Origin: Massilia niastensis DSM 21313
Lineage (GTDB): Bacteria > Pseudomonadota > Gammaproteobacteria > Burkholderiales > Burkholderiaceae_D
Length of the DNA: 63,012 nucleotides
Direction of reading: 5' to 3'
Assembly: GCF_000382345.1 (NCBI RefSeq)
Contig: NZ_KB908112.1
Coordinates: 1 to 63,012 of the forward strand
Both the position numbers and the translations under genes were made by a program. This document shows positions 18,064 through 25,605 of this stretch, one piece after another (within the stretch, counting starts at the first letter, position 1; every line of letters begins with the position of its first letter). Under the pieces are notes generated by a model. The model was given only the letters and a program-made list of their open reading frames with translations. It did not search any database and was not told where the DNA came from.

Positions 18064-18882
18064 ATGCACGAGCGCAACGCCAACCATTCCCGTTTTATGC
18101 CGAAAACCACCCTGCCAATCGAAATCAAGATTTCCACGGTCGTCGCCATCTCGACTATCCTGCACTCGGCCGATCCGGTAGCCATCGACGCGGCGCTGAC
18201 CCAGATGACCGGCGGGGTGTCGGACTTTTTCGAAGACGAATTCGCGGTCATCGATGTTGCGTCGATCACACACGAGGCCCCGGCGATCGACTGGCGGGCC
18301 CTGGTGGCGCTGCTCAAGAAATACCGGCTCAACGCCGTGGCGGTGCGCGGCGCCAGCCCGGCGATGACCGATGCGATCCGGGCCCACGGGCTGGCGCTGG
18401 ACGACGGCTCGAGCGGCGCGCGTGCGCCCGAGAGCGGCGCAGCGGCCGCCGCCCCGGCGCCCGAGCCCGCTCCGGCGCCCGTCCCTATTCCGGCCCCTAT
18501 TCCGGCCCCTGCCGCCGCGCCGGCGCCGGCGCCGGCGGCGATGATCATCGACACCCCGGTGCGCGCCGGCCAGCGCATCTATGCGCGCGGCGGCGACCTG
18601 ATCATCACGGCGGTGGTCAACAATGGCGCGGAAATCATCGCCGACGGCAGCATCCACGTGTACGCGCCCCTCAACGGCCGCGCACTGGCGGGCGCTTCCG
18701 GCAACGCCGGGGCGCGCATCTTCGCGCTCTCGATGCAGCCGGAACTGGTGTCGATCGCGGGCGTGTACCGCACCTTCGACGAAGGTGTCCCGAACGACCT
18801 GTCGCGCCAGCCATCGCAGATCCGGCTGGTCGGCGACCGGATCGAAATCCATTCGCTGGCACCGGCATCGTCGCGCGCCTGA
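18064..18882 (+). CDS. minC: Septum site-determining protein MinC
   Basis: 272 residues. The N-terminal FtsZ-antagonising domain (about residues 15-115) and C-terminal beta-helix domain (about 165-270, RAGQRIYARGGDLIITAVV... with the GAEIIADGSIHVYAPLNGRA signature) are joined by an unusually long Ala-Pro linker (about 130-160, mostly AP/PA). MinC blocks FtsZ assembly away from midcell when recruited by MinD. The start is uncertain: ATG 18064 overlaps a TAGAAT hexamer, while ATG 18097 in frame would give MPKTTLPIEIK, close to the family's usual N-terminus; neither has a clear ribosome-binding site. First gene of minCDE. Confidence 0.95.
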   Translation: MHERNANHSRFMPKTTLPIEIKISTVVAISTILHSADPVAIDAALTQMTGGVSDFFEDEFAVIDVASITHEAPAIDWRALVALLKKYRLNAVAVRGASPAMTDAIRAHGLALDDGSSGARAPESGAAAAAPAPEPAPAPVPIPAPIPAPAAAPAPAPAAMIIDTPVRAGQRIYARGGDLIITAVVNNGAEIIADGSIHVYAPLNGRALAGASGNAGARIFALSMQPELVSIAGVYRTFDEGVPNDLSRQPSQIRLVGDRIEIHSLAPASSRA

Positions 18883-18918
18883 TCCCCGAACTCCCAGATA
18901 TTGAAAAAGGACTTTTTT

Positions 18919-19734
18919 GTGGCACGAATTATTGTTGTGACGTCCGGCAAGGGCGGTGTGGGCAAAACGACCTCGAGCGCAAGCTTTTCGACCGGACTGG
19001 CCCTGCGCGGCCACAAGACCGCGGTCATCGATTTCGACGTGGGCCTGCGTAACCTCGACCTGATCATGGGCTGCGAACGCCGCGTGGTCTACGACCTGAT
19101 CAACGTCATCAATGGCGAAGCGAGCCTGAACCAGGCGCTGATCAAGGACAAGCACTGCGACAACCTGTTCATCCTGCCGGCGTCGCAAACGCGCGACAAG
19201 GAGGCCCTGAGCGAAGAAGGCGTCGAGCGCGTCCTGAACGACATGGTCAAGATGGGCTTCGACTTCATCATCTGCGATTCGCCCGCCGGCATCGAGCACG
19301 GCGCGCTGATGGCGCTGACCTTCGCCGACGAAGCGATCGTCGTGACCAACCCGGAAGTGTCGTCGGTGCGCGACTCCGACCGCATCCTCGGCATCCTGCA
19401 GGCCAAGTCGCGCCGCGCCCAGAGCGGTTCGGAGCCGGTCAAGGAACACCTCCTGATCACCCGCTACTCGCCGAAGCGCGTCGAAAACGACGAAATGCTG
19501 TCTTACCAGGATGTCCAGGAAATCCTGCGCATCCCGCTGATCGGCATCATTCCGGAATCGGAATCGGTGCTGCATGCCTCGAACCAGGGCAACCCGGCGA
19601 TCCATTTCAAGGGAACCGACGTGTCCGATGCGTACGAGGACGTGGTGGCGCGCTTCCTGGGCGAGGAGCGTACGCTGCGCTTCACGAACTACGAGAAGCC
19701 CGGCCTGTTCCAGCGCATTTTCGGAGCCAAGTGA
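18919..19734 (+). CDS. minD: Septum site-determining ATPase MinD
   Basis: 271 residues starting at GTG 18919, which has AAGGA seven bases upstream; an in-frame TTG at 18901 would lie over that site. It has the deviant Walker A GKGGVGKTT near residue 10, a Walker B region (FDFIICDSPAGIE) and a C-terminal amphipathic membrane-targeting helix (KPGLFQRIFGAK). It oscillates on the inner membrane with MinE and carries MinC to the poles. One base separates its stop from the minE ATG. Confidence 0.98.
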   Translation: MARIIVVTSGKGGVGKTTSSASFSTGLALRGHKTAVIDFDVGLRNLDLIMGCERRVVYDLINVINGEASLNQALIKDKHCDNLFILPASQTRDKEALSEEGVERVLNDMVKMGFDFIICDSPAGIEHGALMALTFADEAIVVTNPEVSSVRDSDRILGILQAKSRRAQSGSEPVKEHLLITRYSPKRVENDEMLSYQDVQEILRIPLIGIIPESESVLHASNQGNPAIHFKGTDVSDAYEDVVARFLGEERTLRFTNYEKPGLFQRIFGAK

Positions 19735-19735
19735 T

Positions 19736-19987
19736 ATGCCCCTGCTCTCCTTCCTCTTCCCGGAAAAAAAGAAGAGCGCGACAGCCGCCAAGGAACGCCT
19801 GCAGATCATCATTGCACGCGAACGCACCAACCGCGCCGGTCCGGACTTCCTGCCGGCCCTGCACCGCGAACTGATCGAGGTGATCTCGAAGTACACCAAG
19901 GTCAACGCGGACGACATCAAGATCTCGCTCGACCGCCAGGGCAACCTGGAGGTGCTCGACGTGAACGTGGTGCTGCCCGACGCCTGA
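19736..19987 (+). CDS. minE: Cell division topological specificity factor MinE
   Basis: 83 residues. The N-terminal membrane-targeting segment (MPLLSFLF) and anti-MinCD helix (AAKERLQIIIARER) precede the dimerisation domain (residues about 35-83). It stimulates MinD ATPase and drives the pole-to-pole oscillation. It starts one base after the minD stop, consistent with translational coupling, and is followed by a terminator at 20008-20037. Confidence 0.97.
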   Translation: MPLLSFLFPEKKKSATAAKERLQIIIARERTNRAGPDFLPALHRELIEVISKYTKVNADDIKISLDRQGNLEVLDVNVVLPDA

Positions 19988-20007
19988 TCCTTCCTGCGCC
20001 GGTCCCC

Positions 20008-20037
20008 GATGCCCGCGTCAGGCGGGCATCGTCTTTT
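20008..20037 (+). terminator. Intrinsic terminator of minCDE
   Basis: GATGCCCGC, loop GTCAG, GCGGGCATC, then GTCTTTT. A nine-base-pair stem starting 20 bp after the minE stop. Confidence 0.8.
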
Positions 20038-20044
20038 GTGCGCC

Positions 20045-20077
20045 ACGTAGGTGGGCGGGTTTCCCGCCCACCTACGT
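20045..20077. repeat. REP-like perfect palindrome between convergent genes
   Basis: ACGTAGGTGGGCGGG, TTT, CCCGCCCACCTACGT: 15-bp perfect arms. The core GTAGG-TGGGCGGG/CCCGCCCA matches the repeats at 10158, 39144 and 47639. It has no T-tract, and the separate minE terminator lies just before it. It sits 9 bp from the end of the minus-strand gene that follows. Confidence 0.8.
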
Positions 20078-20086
20078 TTCGTTCCG

Positions 20087-20671
20087 TCAGGACGGCCGGA
20101 TCTCCTCGTCCGCCTTCTTCTCGGTCCAGGCCGGCACCGGCGCCTCGGCCTTGTCGAGGTCGACCATCGAGGCCGACTCCAGCTCGCGCGCCACGCGCAC
20201 GCAGGCTTCGACGTGCTGGTCGCCCATCTTCTTGAACAGCACGTAGCCGATCGCCGCCGAGGCGATCTGTCCCGCCAGCGGCACGACCTTGCTCACCGTC
20301 TTGGCCGCGATCCTTCCGCTGGAACGCCGGAACAGCCGCATCACCAGGCCGCGCGTGATCAGCTTACCCACCAGCATGCCGCCGACCGAGGCCGCGGCCT
20401 CATAGGCGAGCACCCGCAGGCGCGGGTGCAGCCGCTCGATCTGCTTCTGGGTCAGGCCGAATTCCTGGTTGATCTCGTCGACCAGCACGGTGAAGGCGGT
20501 CAGGTCGGACAGGATGTCCACCACCGGCAGCGGCACCGCCGCCACGCCGGCCGAAATCGCGGCGCGCTTCCTCACCATCTGCATGCAGCGCGCCCGCGCC
20601 TGTTCGATTTCCGCGCCGGCAACCGGTACGCGCCCGGAATCGTCAATGACTTGTTTGCGTCGAAACAACAT
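20087..20671 (-). CDS. Conserved protein of DUF697-like type, probably membrane-associated
   Basis: 194 residues. The segment RAAISAGVAAVPLPVVDILSDL (about residues 36-57) followed by INQEFGL resembles the Gly/Ala/Pro-rich helical domain of DUF697 proteins. A second hydrophobic stretch lies near 125-146 (VSKVVPLAGQIASAAIGYVLF). There is no GTPase domain, unlike many DUF697 proteins. Function is unknown. A strong GGAGGTAAGGAT precedes the ATG, so it should be well translated. It is convergent with minE and appears monocistronic. Confidence 0.7.
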   Translation of the reverse strand: MLFRRKQVIDDSGRVPVAGAEIEQARARCMQMVRKRAAISAGVAAVPLPVVDILSDLTAFTVLVDEINQEFGLTQKQIERLHPRLRVLAYEAAASVGGMLVGKLITRGLVMRLFRRSSGRIAAKTVSKVVPLAGQIASAAIGYVLFKKMGDQHVEACVRVARELESASMVDLDKAEAPVPAWTEKKADEEIRPS

Positions 20672-20832
20672 ATCCTTACCTCCGCTTGTGTTGACCTGGC
20701 TGTTCCCGAGTGTACTCCCTCGCCTGCCGCGCCTCCGTGGTCCCTTTCACACAACACATGAGTGGCAACAAATGTAAATTCGATGTTTTCCTATAGCACT
20801 ATTTTGTGAAAGTCTGATATATTTGGTTTAAC

Positions 20833-20854
20833 GTTGTAGGACTCTTCCTACAAC
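20833..20854. promoter_or_regulatory. Inverted repeat upstream of the orphan response regulator
   Basis: GTTGTAGGA, CTCT, TCCTACAAC: nine-base perfect arms centred 37 bp before the start codon at 20880. No T-tract follows at once, so a protein-binding site or 5'-leader hairpin is more likely than a terminator. The surrounding 208-bp gap is A+T-rich, with TATATT-like hexamers further upstream. Confidence 0.5.
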
Positions 20855-20879
20855 GGCAACTTTTAACTTAAGCGTCAAC

Positions 20880-21569
20880 ATGAAGATTGCCGTACTGGAA
20901 CAAGACCGTCCCCAAGCAGACCTGATTTGCCAGGTCCTGAGCGCTGCTGGCCACAGCTGCCAACCGTATCAAAGCGCCAAGGATTTGCTCGGTCAGCTGC
21001 GGAAGGAGAGCGCGGACATGCTCCTGATGGACTGGAGCGTGACCGACATGGAAGGCGCCGAAGTGCTGCGCCGCGCCAAGGAAAAGCTGGCGGCCAATGC
21101 TCCGACGATGTTCCTGGTTGGCAACAATGCCGAAGACGACATCATGGCCGGCGTCGCCGCCGGCGCCGACGACTATTTGGTCAAGCCGCTGCGCCGCGGC
21201 GAACTGGTGGCGCGCGCCTCGGCCCTGCTGCGCCGCGCCTATCCGTCGCAGAACAGCGCCGAGCAGCTGCAATTCGGCCCGTATGTCTTCGAGACCCGCC
21301 CGGGCCGCCTGCTGAAGGACGGTGCGGTCATCGACGTGACCCAGAAGGAGTTTTCGCTGGCGCTGCTGTTCTTCCGCAACATCGGCCGCCCGCTGTCGCG
21401 CGCCTACATCCACGAATCGGTCTGGGTCCGCGATACCGAAGTGCCGTCGCGCACCATGGACACCCACGTCTCGCGCGTGCGCAACAAACTCCACCTGCGG
21501 CCGGAAAACGGTTTCCGCCTGGTGCCGGTCTATAGCTATGGCTACAGGCTGGAAAAGCTGGGCGCCTGA
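20880..21569 (+). CDS. OmpR/PhoB family response regulator, orphan
   Basis: 229 residues. The receiver domain (1-115) has the phosphoacceptor Asp51 (LLMDWS), acidic residues near the N-terminus (EQD, 7-9) and Lys102 in LVKP. The C-terminal winged-helix domain (about 128-227) shows TQKEFSLALLFF and SRTMDTHVSRVRNKL, the DNA-recognition helix. No histidine kinase gene is in the window, so its partner and targets are unknown. The inverted repeat 26 bp upstream may be its own binding site. The hemA promoter begins within its last codons. Confidence 0.93.
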   Translation: MKIAVLEQDRPQADLICQVLSAAGHSCQPYQSAKDLLGQLRKESADMLLMDWSVTDMEGAEVLRRAKEKLAANAPTMFLVGNNAEDDIMAGVAAGADDYLVKPLRRGELVARASALLRRAYPSQNSAEQLQFGPYVFETRPGRLLKDGAVIDVTQKEFSLALLFFRNIGRPLSRAYIHESVWVRDTEVPSRTMDTHVSRVRNKLHLRPENGFRLVPVYSYGYRLEKLGA

Positions 21570-21594
21570 AACCCTTTCGCCATGAGGGTATAAT
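21566..21594 (+). promoter_or_regulatory. Likely sigma70 promoter of hemA
   Basis: CTGAAA (21566-21571), 17-bp spacer, perfect TATAAT (21589-21594). Transcription would start near 21601, about 25 bases before the hemA ATG. The -35 box overlaps the stop codon of the preceding response regulator. Confidence 0.65.
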
Positions 21595-21625
21595 GGGATC
21601 ATCCCTTGATTACCCTCCTCTCGGA

Positions 21626-22900
21626 ATGCAACTGCTTGCCGTCGGCCTGAACCACACCACAGCACCGGTCTCGCTGCGCGAGCAACTGGCGCTTGCGCCC
21701 GACCAGCTCGGCAAGGCGGTGCAGGCGGCGCGCGTCTGGTTCGCGCGCCAGGGTTCCAGCGGCGCCGACGAAGCGGCCATCCTCTCGACCTGCAACCGCA
21801 CCGAGCTCTACGCGGCACACAGCCTGCCCCATCCCCTCGACGCCTCGGCCCAGTTCCTGGCGCATTATCATGCGCTCAACTATGCCGAGCTGCGCCCGCA
21901 CCTCTACCTGCTGCCGCAGGACGACGCGGTGCGCCATGCGTTCCGGGTCGCCTCGGGCCTCGATTCCATGGTGCTGGGCGAACCGCAGATCCTGGGCCAG
22001 ATGAAGGACGCCGTGCGCACCGCCGAGGAAGCGGGCGGCCTGGGCACCTACCTGCACCAGCTGTTCCAGCGCAGCTTCGCGGTGGCCAAGGAAGTGCGCA
22101 GCACCACCGAGATCGGCGCCCACAGCGTGTCGATGGCCGCCGCCGCGGTGCGCCTGTCGCAGCGCATCTTCGACCGCATCGCCGACCAGAACGTGCTGTT
22201 CATCGGCGCCGGCGAGATGATCGAGCTGTGCGCGGCCCACTTCGCGGCCCAGAACCCGAAATCGATCACCATCGCCAACCGCACCATGGAGCGCGGCGAG
22301 GCGCTGGCGACCCGCTACAACGGCAAGGCCATCCGCCTGGCCGACCTGTCCGACAGCCTGCACCAGTTCGACATCGTGATCTCGTGCACCGCCTCGACCC
22401 TGCCGCTGATCGGTCTCGGCCTGGTCGAACGCGCGATCAAGACGCGCCGCCACCGCCCGGTGTTCATGGTCGACCTGGCCGTGCCGCGCGATATCGAACC
22501 CGAAGTCGCGCGCCTGGACGACGTGTTCCTGTACACCGTGGACGACCTCGCGCAGGTGGTCCAGACCGGCATGGAAAGCCGCCAGGCCGCCGTCCGCCAG
22601 GCCGAGGCCATCATCGAGAACCGCGTCCAGTCCTTCATGCACTGGGTCGGCGACCGCGCCATGGTGCCGGTGATCCGCGACCTGCACGAATCGAGCGAGG
22701 CGCTGCGCCTGGCTGAACTGGACCGTGCACGCAAGCTGCTGGCGCGCGGCGACGACGTCGACGCCGTGCTCGAAGCGCTGTCCAGGGGCCTGACCGCGAA
22801 GTTCCTGCACGGCCCGCAACAGGCCCTGCACCATGCCCAGGGCGACGAGCGCGCCCGTCTCGCGGCCCTGCTGCCACAGCTGTTCCGCGGCCGCCGTTAG
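21626..22900 (+). CDS. hemA: Glutamyl-tRNA reductase
   Basis: 424 residues from the ATG at 21626 (MQLLAVGLNHTTAPV, the family's usual N-terminus); a longer reading from 21593 would overlap the promoter. It reduces glutamyl-tRNA to glutamate-1-semialdehyde, the first step of tetrapyrrole synthesis. Visible are the catalytic Cys56 in STCNRTELY, the GLDSMVLGEPQILGQ segment, an NADPH Rossmann domain (VLFIGAGEMIEL) and a C-terminal dimerisation helix. It is followed 109 bp later by prfA, the common hemA-prfA order. Confidence 0.97.
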   Translation: MQLLAVGLNHTTAPVSLREQLALAPDQLGKAVQAARVWFARQGSSGADEAAILSTCNRTELYAAHSLPHPLDASAQFLAHYHALNYAELRPHLYLLPQDDAVRHAFRVASGLDSMVLGEPQILGQMKDAVRTAEEAGGLGTYLHQLFQRSFAVAKEVRSTTEIGAHSVSMAAAAVRLSQRIFDRIADQNVLFIGAGEMIELCAAHFAAQNPKSITIANRTMERGEALATRYNGKAIRLADLSDSLHQFDIVISCTASTLPLIGLGLVERAIKTRRHRPVFMVDLAVPRDIEPEVARLDDVFLYTVDDLAQVVQTGMESRQAAVRQAEAIIENRVQSFMHWVGDRAMVPVIRDLHESSEALRLAELDRARKLLARGDDVDAVLEALSRGLTAKFLHGPQQALHHAQGDERARLAALLPQLFRGRR

Positions 22901-23009
22901 CGGCCCTCCCTTCTTTCCCGCTCCTTGCGTGCGCCTGGCGCGCAGGCGCATTCCTGCCGCTATACTCGCGGCGATCCGTCTCCTTATCCGTCTTGTTCCG
23001 GGAATCCGT

Positions 23010-24086
23010 ATGAAACCATCCATGCTGGCCAAGCTGGACCAGCTCGCCAACCGCCTCGTCGAACTCGACGAACTCCTGATGCACGAAGGCGCCACCGCCA
23101 ACATGGACAGCTACCGCAAGCTGACCCGCGAGCACGCCGAGCTGTCGCCGCTGGTCGCGCTGTACCGCCAGTACCAGGGCGCCCTGGGCGACATCGCGGC
23201 GGCCCAGGAACTGCTGCAGGATCCGGAGATGAAGGAATTCGCGCAGGAAGAGATCGAGTCGGCCAAGGGCCGCCTTTCCGGTCTCGAGCTGGACCTGCAG
23301 AAGATGCTGCTGCCGAAGGACGCCAACGACGAGCGCAACATCTTCCTCGAGATCCGCGCCGGCACCGGCGGCGACGAGTCGGCCCTGTTCGCCGGCGACC
23401 TGCTGCGCATGTACACCCGCTTCGCCGAACGCAACCGCTGGCAGGTCGAGATGGTGTCGGAATCGGCGTCCGACCTGGGCGGCTACCGCGAGGTCATCGT
23501 GCGCATCGTCGGCAACGGCGCCTATTCCAAGCTCAAGTTCGAATCGGGCGGCCACCGCGTGCAGCGCGTGCCGGCCACCGAGACCCAGGGCCGCATCCAT
23601 ACCTCGGCCTGCACGGTGGCGGTGATGCCCGAGGCGGACGAGGTCGAGGACATCGACATCAACCCGGCCGACCTGCGCATCGACACCTACCGCGCCTCGG
23701 GCGCCGGCGGCCAGCACATCAACAAGACCGATTCGGCGGTGCGCATCACCCACCTGCCGACCGGCCTGGTGGTCGAATGCCAGGACGACCGCAGCCAGCA
23801 CAAGAACAAGGCCCAGGCCATGAAGGTGCTGGCGGCGCGCCTGAAGGACGCCCAGCTGCGCGAGCAGCAGTCCAAGGAAGCGGCCACCCGCAAGAGCCTG
23901 ATCGGCTCGGGCGACCGCAGCGAACGGATCCGCACCTACAACTTCCCGCAGGGCCGCCTGACCGACCACCGCATCAACCTGACCTTGTACAAGCTGGACT
24001 TCATCATGGACGGCGACCTGGCCGACCTCACCAATGCGCTGGCCTCCGAGCACCAGGCCGAGCTGCTGGCGGCGCTGGGCGACTGA
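23010..24086 (+). CDS. prfA: Peptide chain release factor 1
   Basis: 358 residues from the ATG at 23010. It ends translation at UAA and UAG. The codon-recognition tripeptide PAT is at residues 188-190 and the peptidyl-hydrolysis GGQ at 233-235, exactly the E. coli positions. It lies between hemA and dsbB-prmC; PrmC, encoded about 600 bp downstream, methylates the Gln of this GGQ. A TATACT hexamer at 22961-22966 may be a -10 box for a separate promoter. Confidence 0.98.
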   Translation: MKPSMLAKLDQLANRLVELDELLMHEGATANMDSYRKLTREHAELSPLVALYRQYQGALGDIAAAQELLQDPEMKEFAQEEIESAKGRLSGLELDLQKMLLPKDANDERNIFLEIRAGTGGDESALFAGDLLRMYTRFAERNRWQVEMVSESASDLGGYREVIVRIVGNGAYSKLKFESGGHRVQRVPATETQGRIHTSACTVAVMPEADEVEDIDINPADLRIDTYRASGAGGQHINKTDSAVRITHLPTGLVVECQDDRSQHKNKAQAMKVLAARLKDAQLREQQSKEAATRKSLIGSGDRSERIRTYNFPQGRLTDHRINLTLYKLDFIMDGDLADLTNALASEHQAELLAALGD

Positions 24087-24196
24087 GGCGGCGGGTTAAG
24101 CAAGGATTAAGTTGCCAGATTGAAAATGCATCCGGGCAGGCGCGCCGGCTTCGTGCGAGAATGCCCCGTTTCGATCCACCCAAGACAGAGAAAGCA

Positions 24197-24670
24197 ATGC
24201 TGCCTACTTCCCGCCAGATCCTGTTCGCCGTGTCGTCGATCAGCTTCGCGCTGATCGCCTTCGCCCTCTACCTGCAGCACATCCTGGAGATGCGTCCCTG
24301 CCCGCTGTGCGTGATCCAGCGCTACATGTTCCTCGGCATCGGCGTGTGCACCCTGGTGTCCGCCATCAGCGGCAAGGTCCGCGAAGGCACGATCCTGGCC
24401 CTGCTGGCCGGGCTGGGCGGGCTGTACGCGGTCGGCAAGCACCTGTACGTGATCGCCAACCCGGGCTTCTCGTGCGGGATCGACCCGATGGAAACCTTCC
24501 TCAACAAGATCCCGACCGCCGAATACCTGCCCTGGCTGTTCCGCGCCGACGGCCTGTGCGAAGGCGCGACCGATGTGGTGCTCGGCCTGGCGATCCCGCA
24601 ATGGTCGGCGATCTGGTTCGTGGTCCTGACCGTGCTGCTGGCCTGGGTGCTGGTGCGCCGCAAAGCCTGA
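24197..24670 (+). CDS. dsbB: Disulfide bond formation protein DsbB
   Basis: 157 residues with four predicted membrane segments. It re-oxidises DsbA and passes electrons to quinone. The first cysteine pair Cys35-Cys38 is in RPCPLC after helix 1; the second pair, Cys93 and Cys121, is in the second periplasmic loop. The quinone-site Arg in VIQRYMF is present. The start at 24197 has GAGAAAG upstream; ATG 24160 is a weaker alternative. Its stop TGA overlaps the prmC ATG by one base (TGATG), so the two are translationally coupled. Confidence 0.95.
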   Translation: MLPTSRQILFAVSSISFALIAFALYLQHILEMRPCPLCVIQRYMFLGIGVCTLVSAISGKVREGTILALLAGLGGLYAVGKHLYVIANPGFSCGIDPMETFLNKIPTAEYLPWLFRADGLCEGATDVVLGLAIPQWSAIWFVVLTVLLAWVLVRRKA

Positions 24671-25485
24671 TGATCGCCGCAGGCGCCACGATCGGCCGGC
24701 TGCAGCAGGCGCTGCCGCTCGATCCCCTGGAAAACCGCATCCTGCTGTGCCATGCGCTGGGCCTGCCGCGCGTGGCCCTGATCACGCAGTCGGAGCGGGC
24801 ACTTACTGCCGAGGAAGCGGCGCGCCTTGGCGCGCTGGTGCAGCGGCGCCTGGATGGCGAGCCGATCGCCTACATTGTCGGCGAGCGCGAATTCTTCGGG
24901 CTGCCGTTCCGGGTCGGCCCGGCGGTGCTGATCCCGCGCCCCGACACCGAACTGATCGTCGAACTGGCGCTGGAACGCCTGGCGCCGCAGGGCCGCCTGC
25001 TCGACATGGGAACCGGCAGCGGCGCGATCGCGGTCGCGGTGGCCCACACGCGGCCCGACGCCAGCGTCACGGCGCTGGACGTCAGCGAGGATGCGCTCGC
25101 CATCGCGCGCGCCAACGCGGCGGCCAACGGCGCCCGGGTCGACTTCCTGCGCAGCGACTGGTACGGCGCACTGGCAGGCGAGCGCTTCGGCGTGATCGCC
25201 TCGAATCCGCCCTACATCGCGGCCGGCGACCGCCACCTGGCGGAAGGCGACCTGCGCTTCGAGCCGGCCGGCGCGCTGACCGACCATGCCGACGGCCTGT
25301 CGGCCCTGCGCATCATCATCGATGGGGCGCCGGCCTGGCTGGAGCCGGGCGGCTGGCTGCTGCTCGAGCACGGCTACGACCAGGCCGAGGCGGTACGCGC
25401 GCTGCTGGCCGCGCGCGGGTTTGCCGGGGTGCAGAGCTGGCGCGACCTGGGCGGCATCGAGCGGGTCAGCGGCGGGCGGCTGTAA
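24670..25485 (+). CDS. prmC: Release factor glutamine methyltransferase
   Basis: 271 residues. It methylates the Gln of the GGQ motif in release factors. An N-terminal helical domain is followed by a Rossmann methyltransferase domain with the SAM loop DMGTGSGAIA and the catalytic NPPY in SNPPYIAAG. LIPRPDTE is also characteristic. It starts inside the dsbB stop codon. Its likely substrate PrfA is encoded upstream. Confidence 0.97.
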   Translation: MIAAGATIGRLQQALPLDPLENRILLCHALGLPRVALITQSERALTAEEAARLGALVQRRLDGEPIAYIVGEREFFGLPFRVGPAVLIPRPDTELIVELALERLAPQGRLLDMGTGSGAIAVAVAHTRPDASVTALDVSEDALAIARANAAANGARVDFLRSDWYGALAGERFGVIASNPPYIAAGDRHLAEGDLRFEPAGALTDHADGLSALRIIIDGAPAWLEPGGWLLLEHGYDQAEAVRALLAARGFAGVQSWRDLGGIERVSGGRL

Positions 25486-25605
25486 CGGTCCGCCGGTGGC
25501 GCCCGTAAGGTGCGGCGGGCAATTCCCATCGGAAACTAAAACCAAGCATTGCGCGCCCTTCCATGCGTGCTTGTTACAATTCCCAGCCCCACATCCGGAG
25601 CCTGC

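Noticed and set aside
22943..22973. CCGC-TATACTC-GCGG as an operator before prfA
   Set aside because: Only four-base arms around a -10-like hexamer; too short to call.
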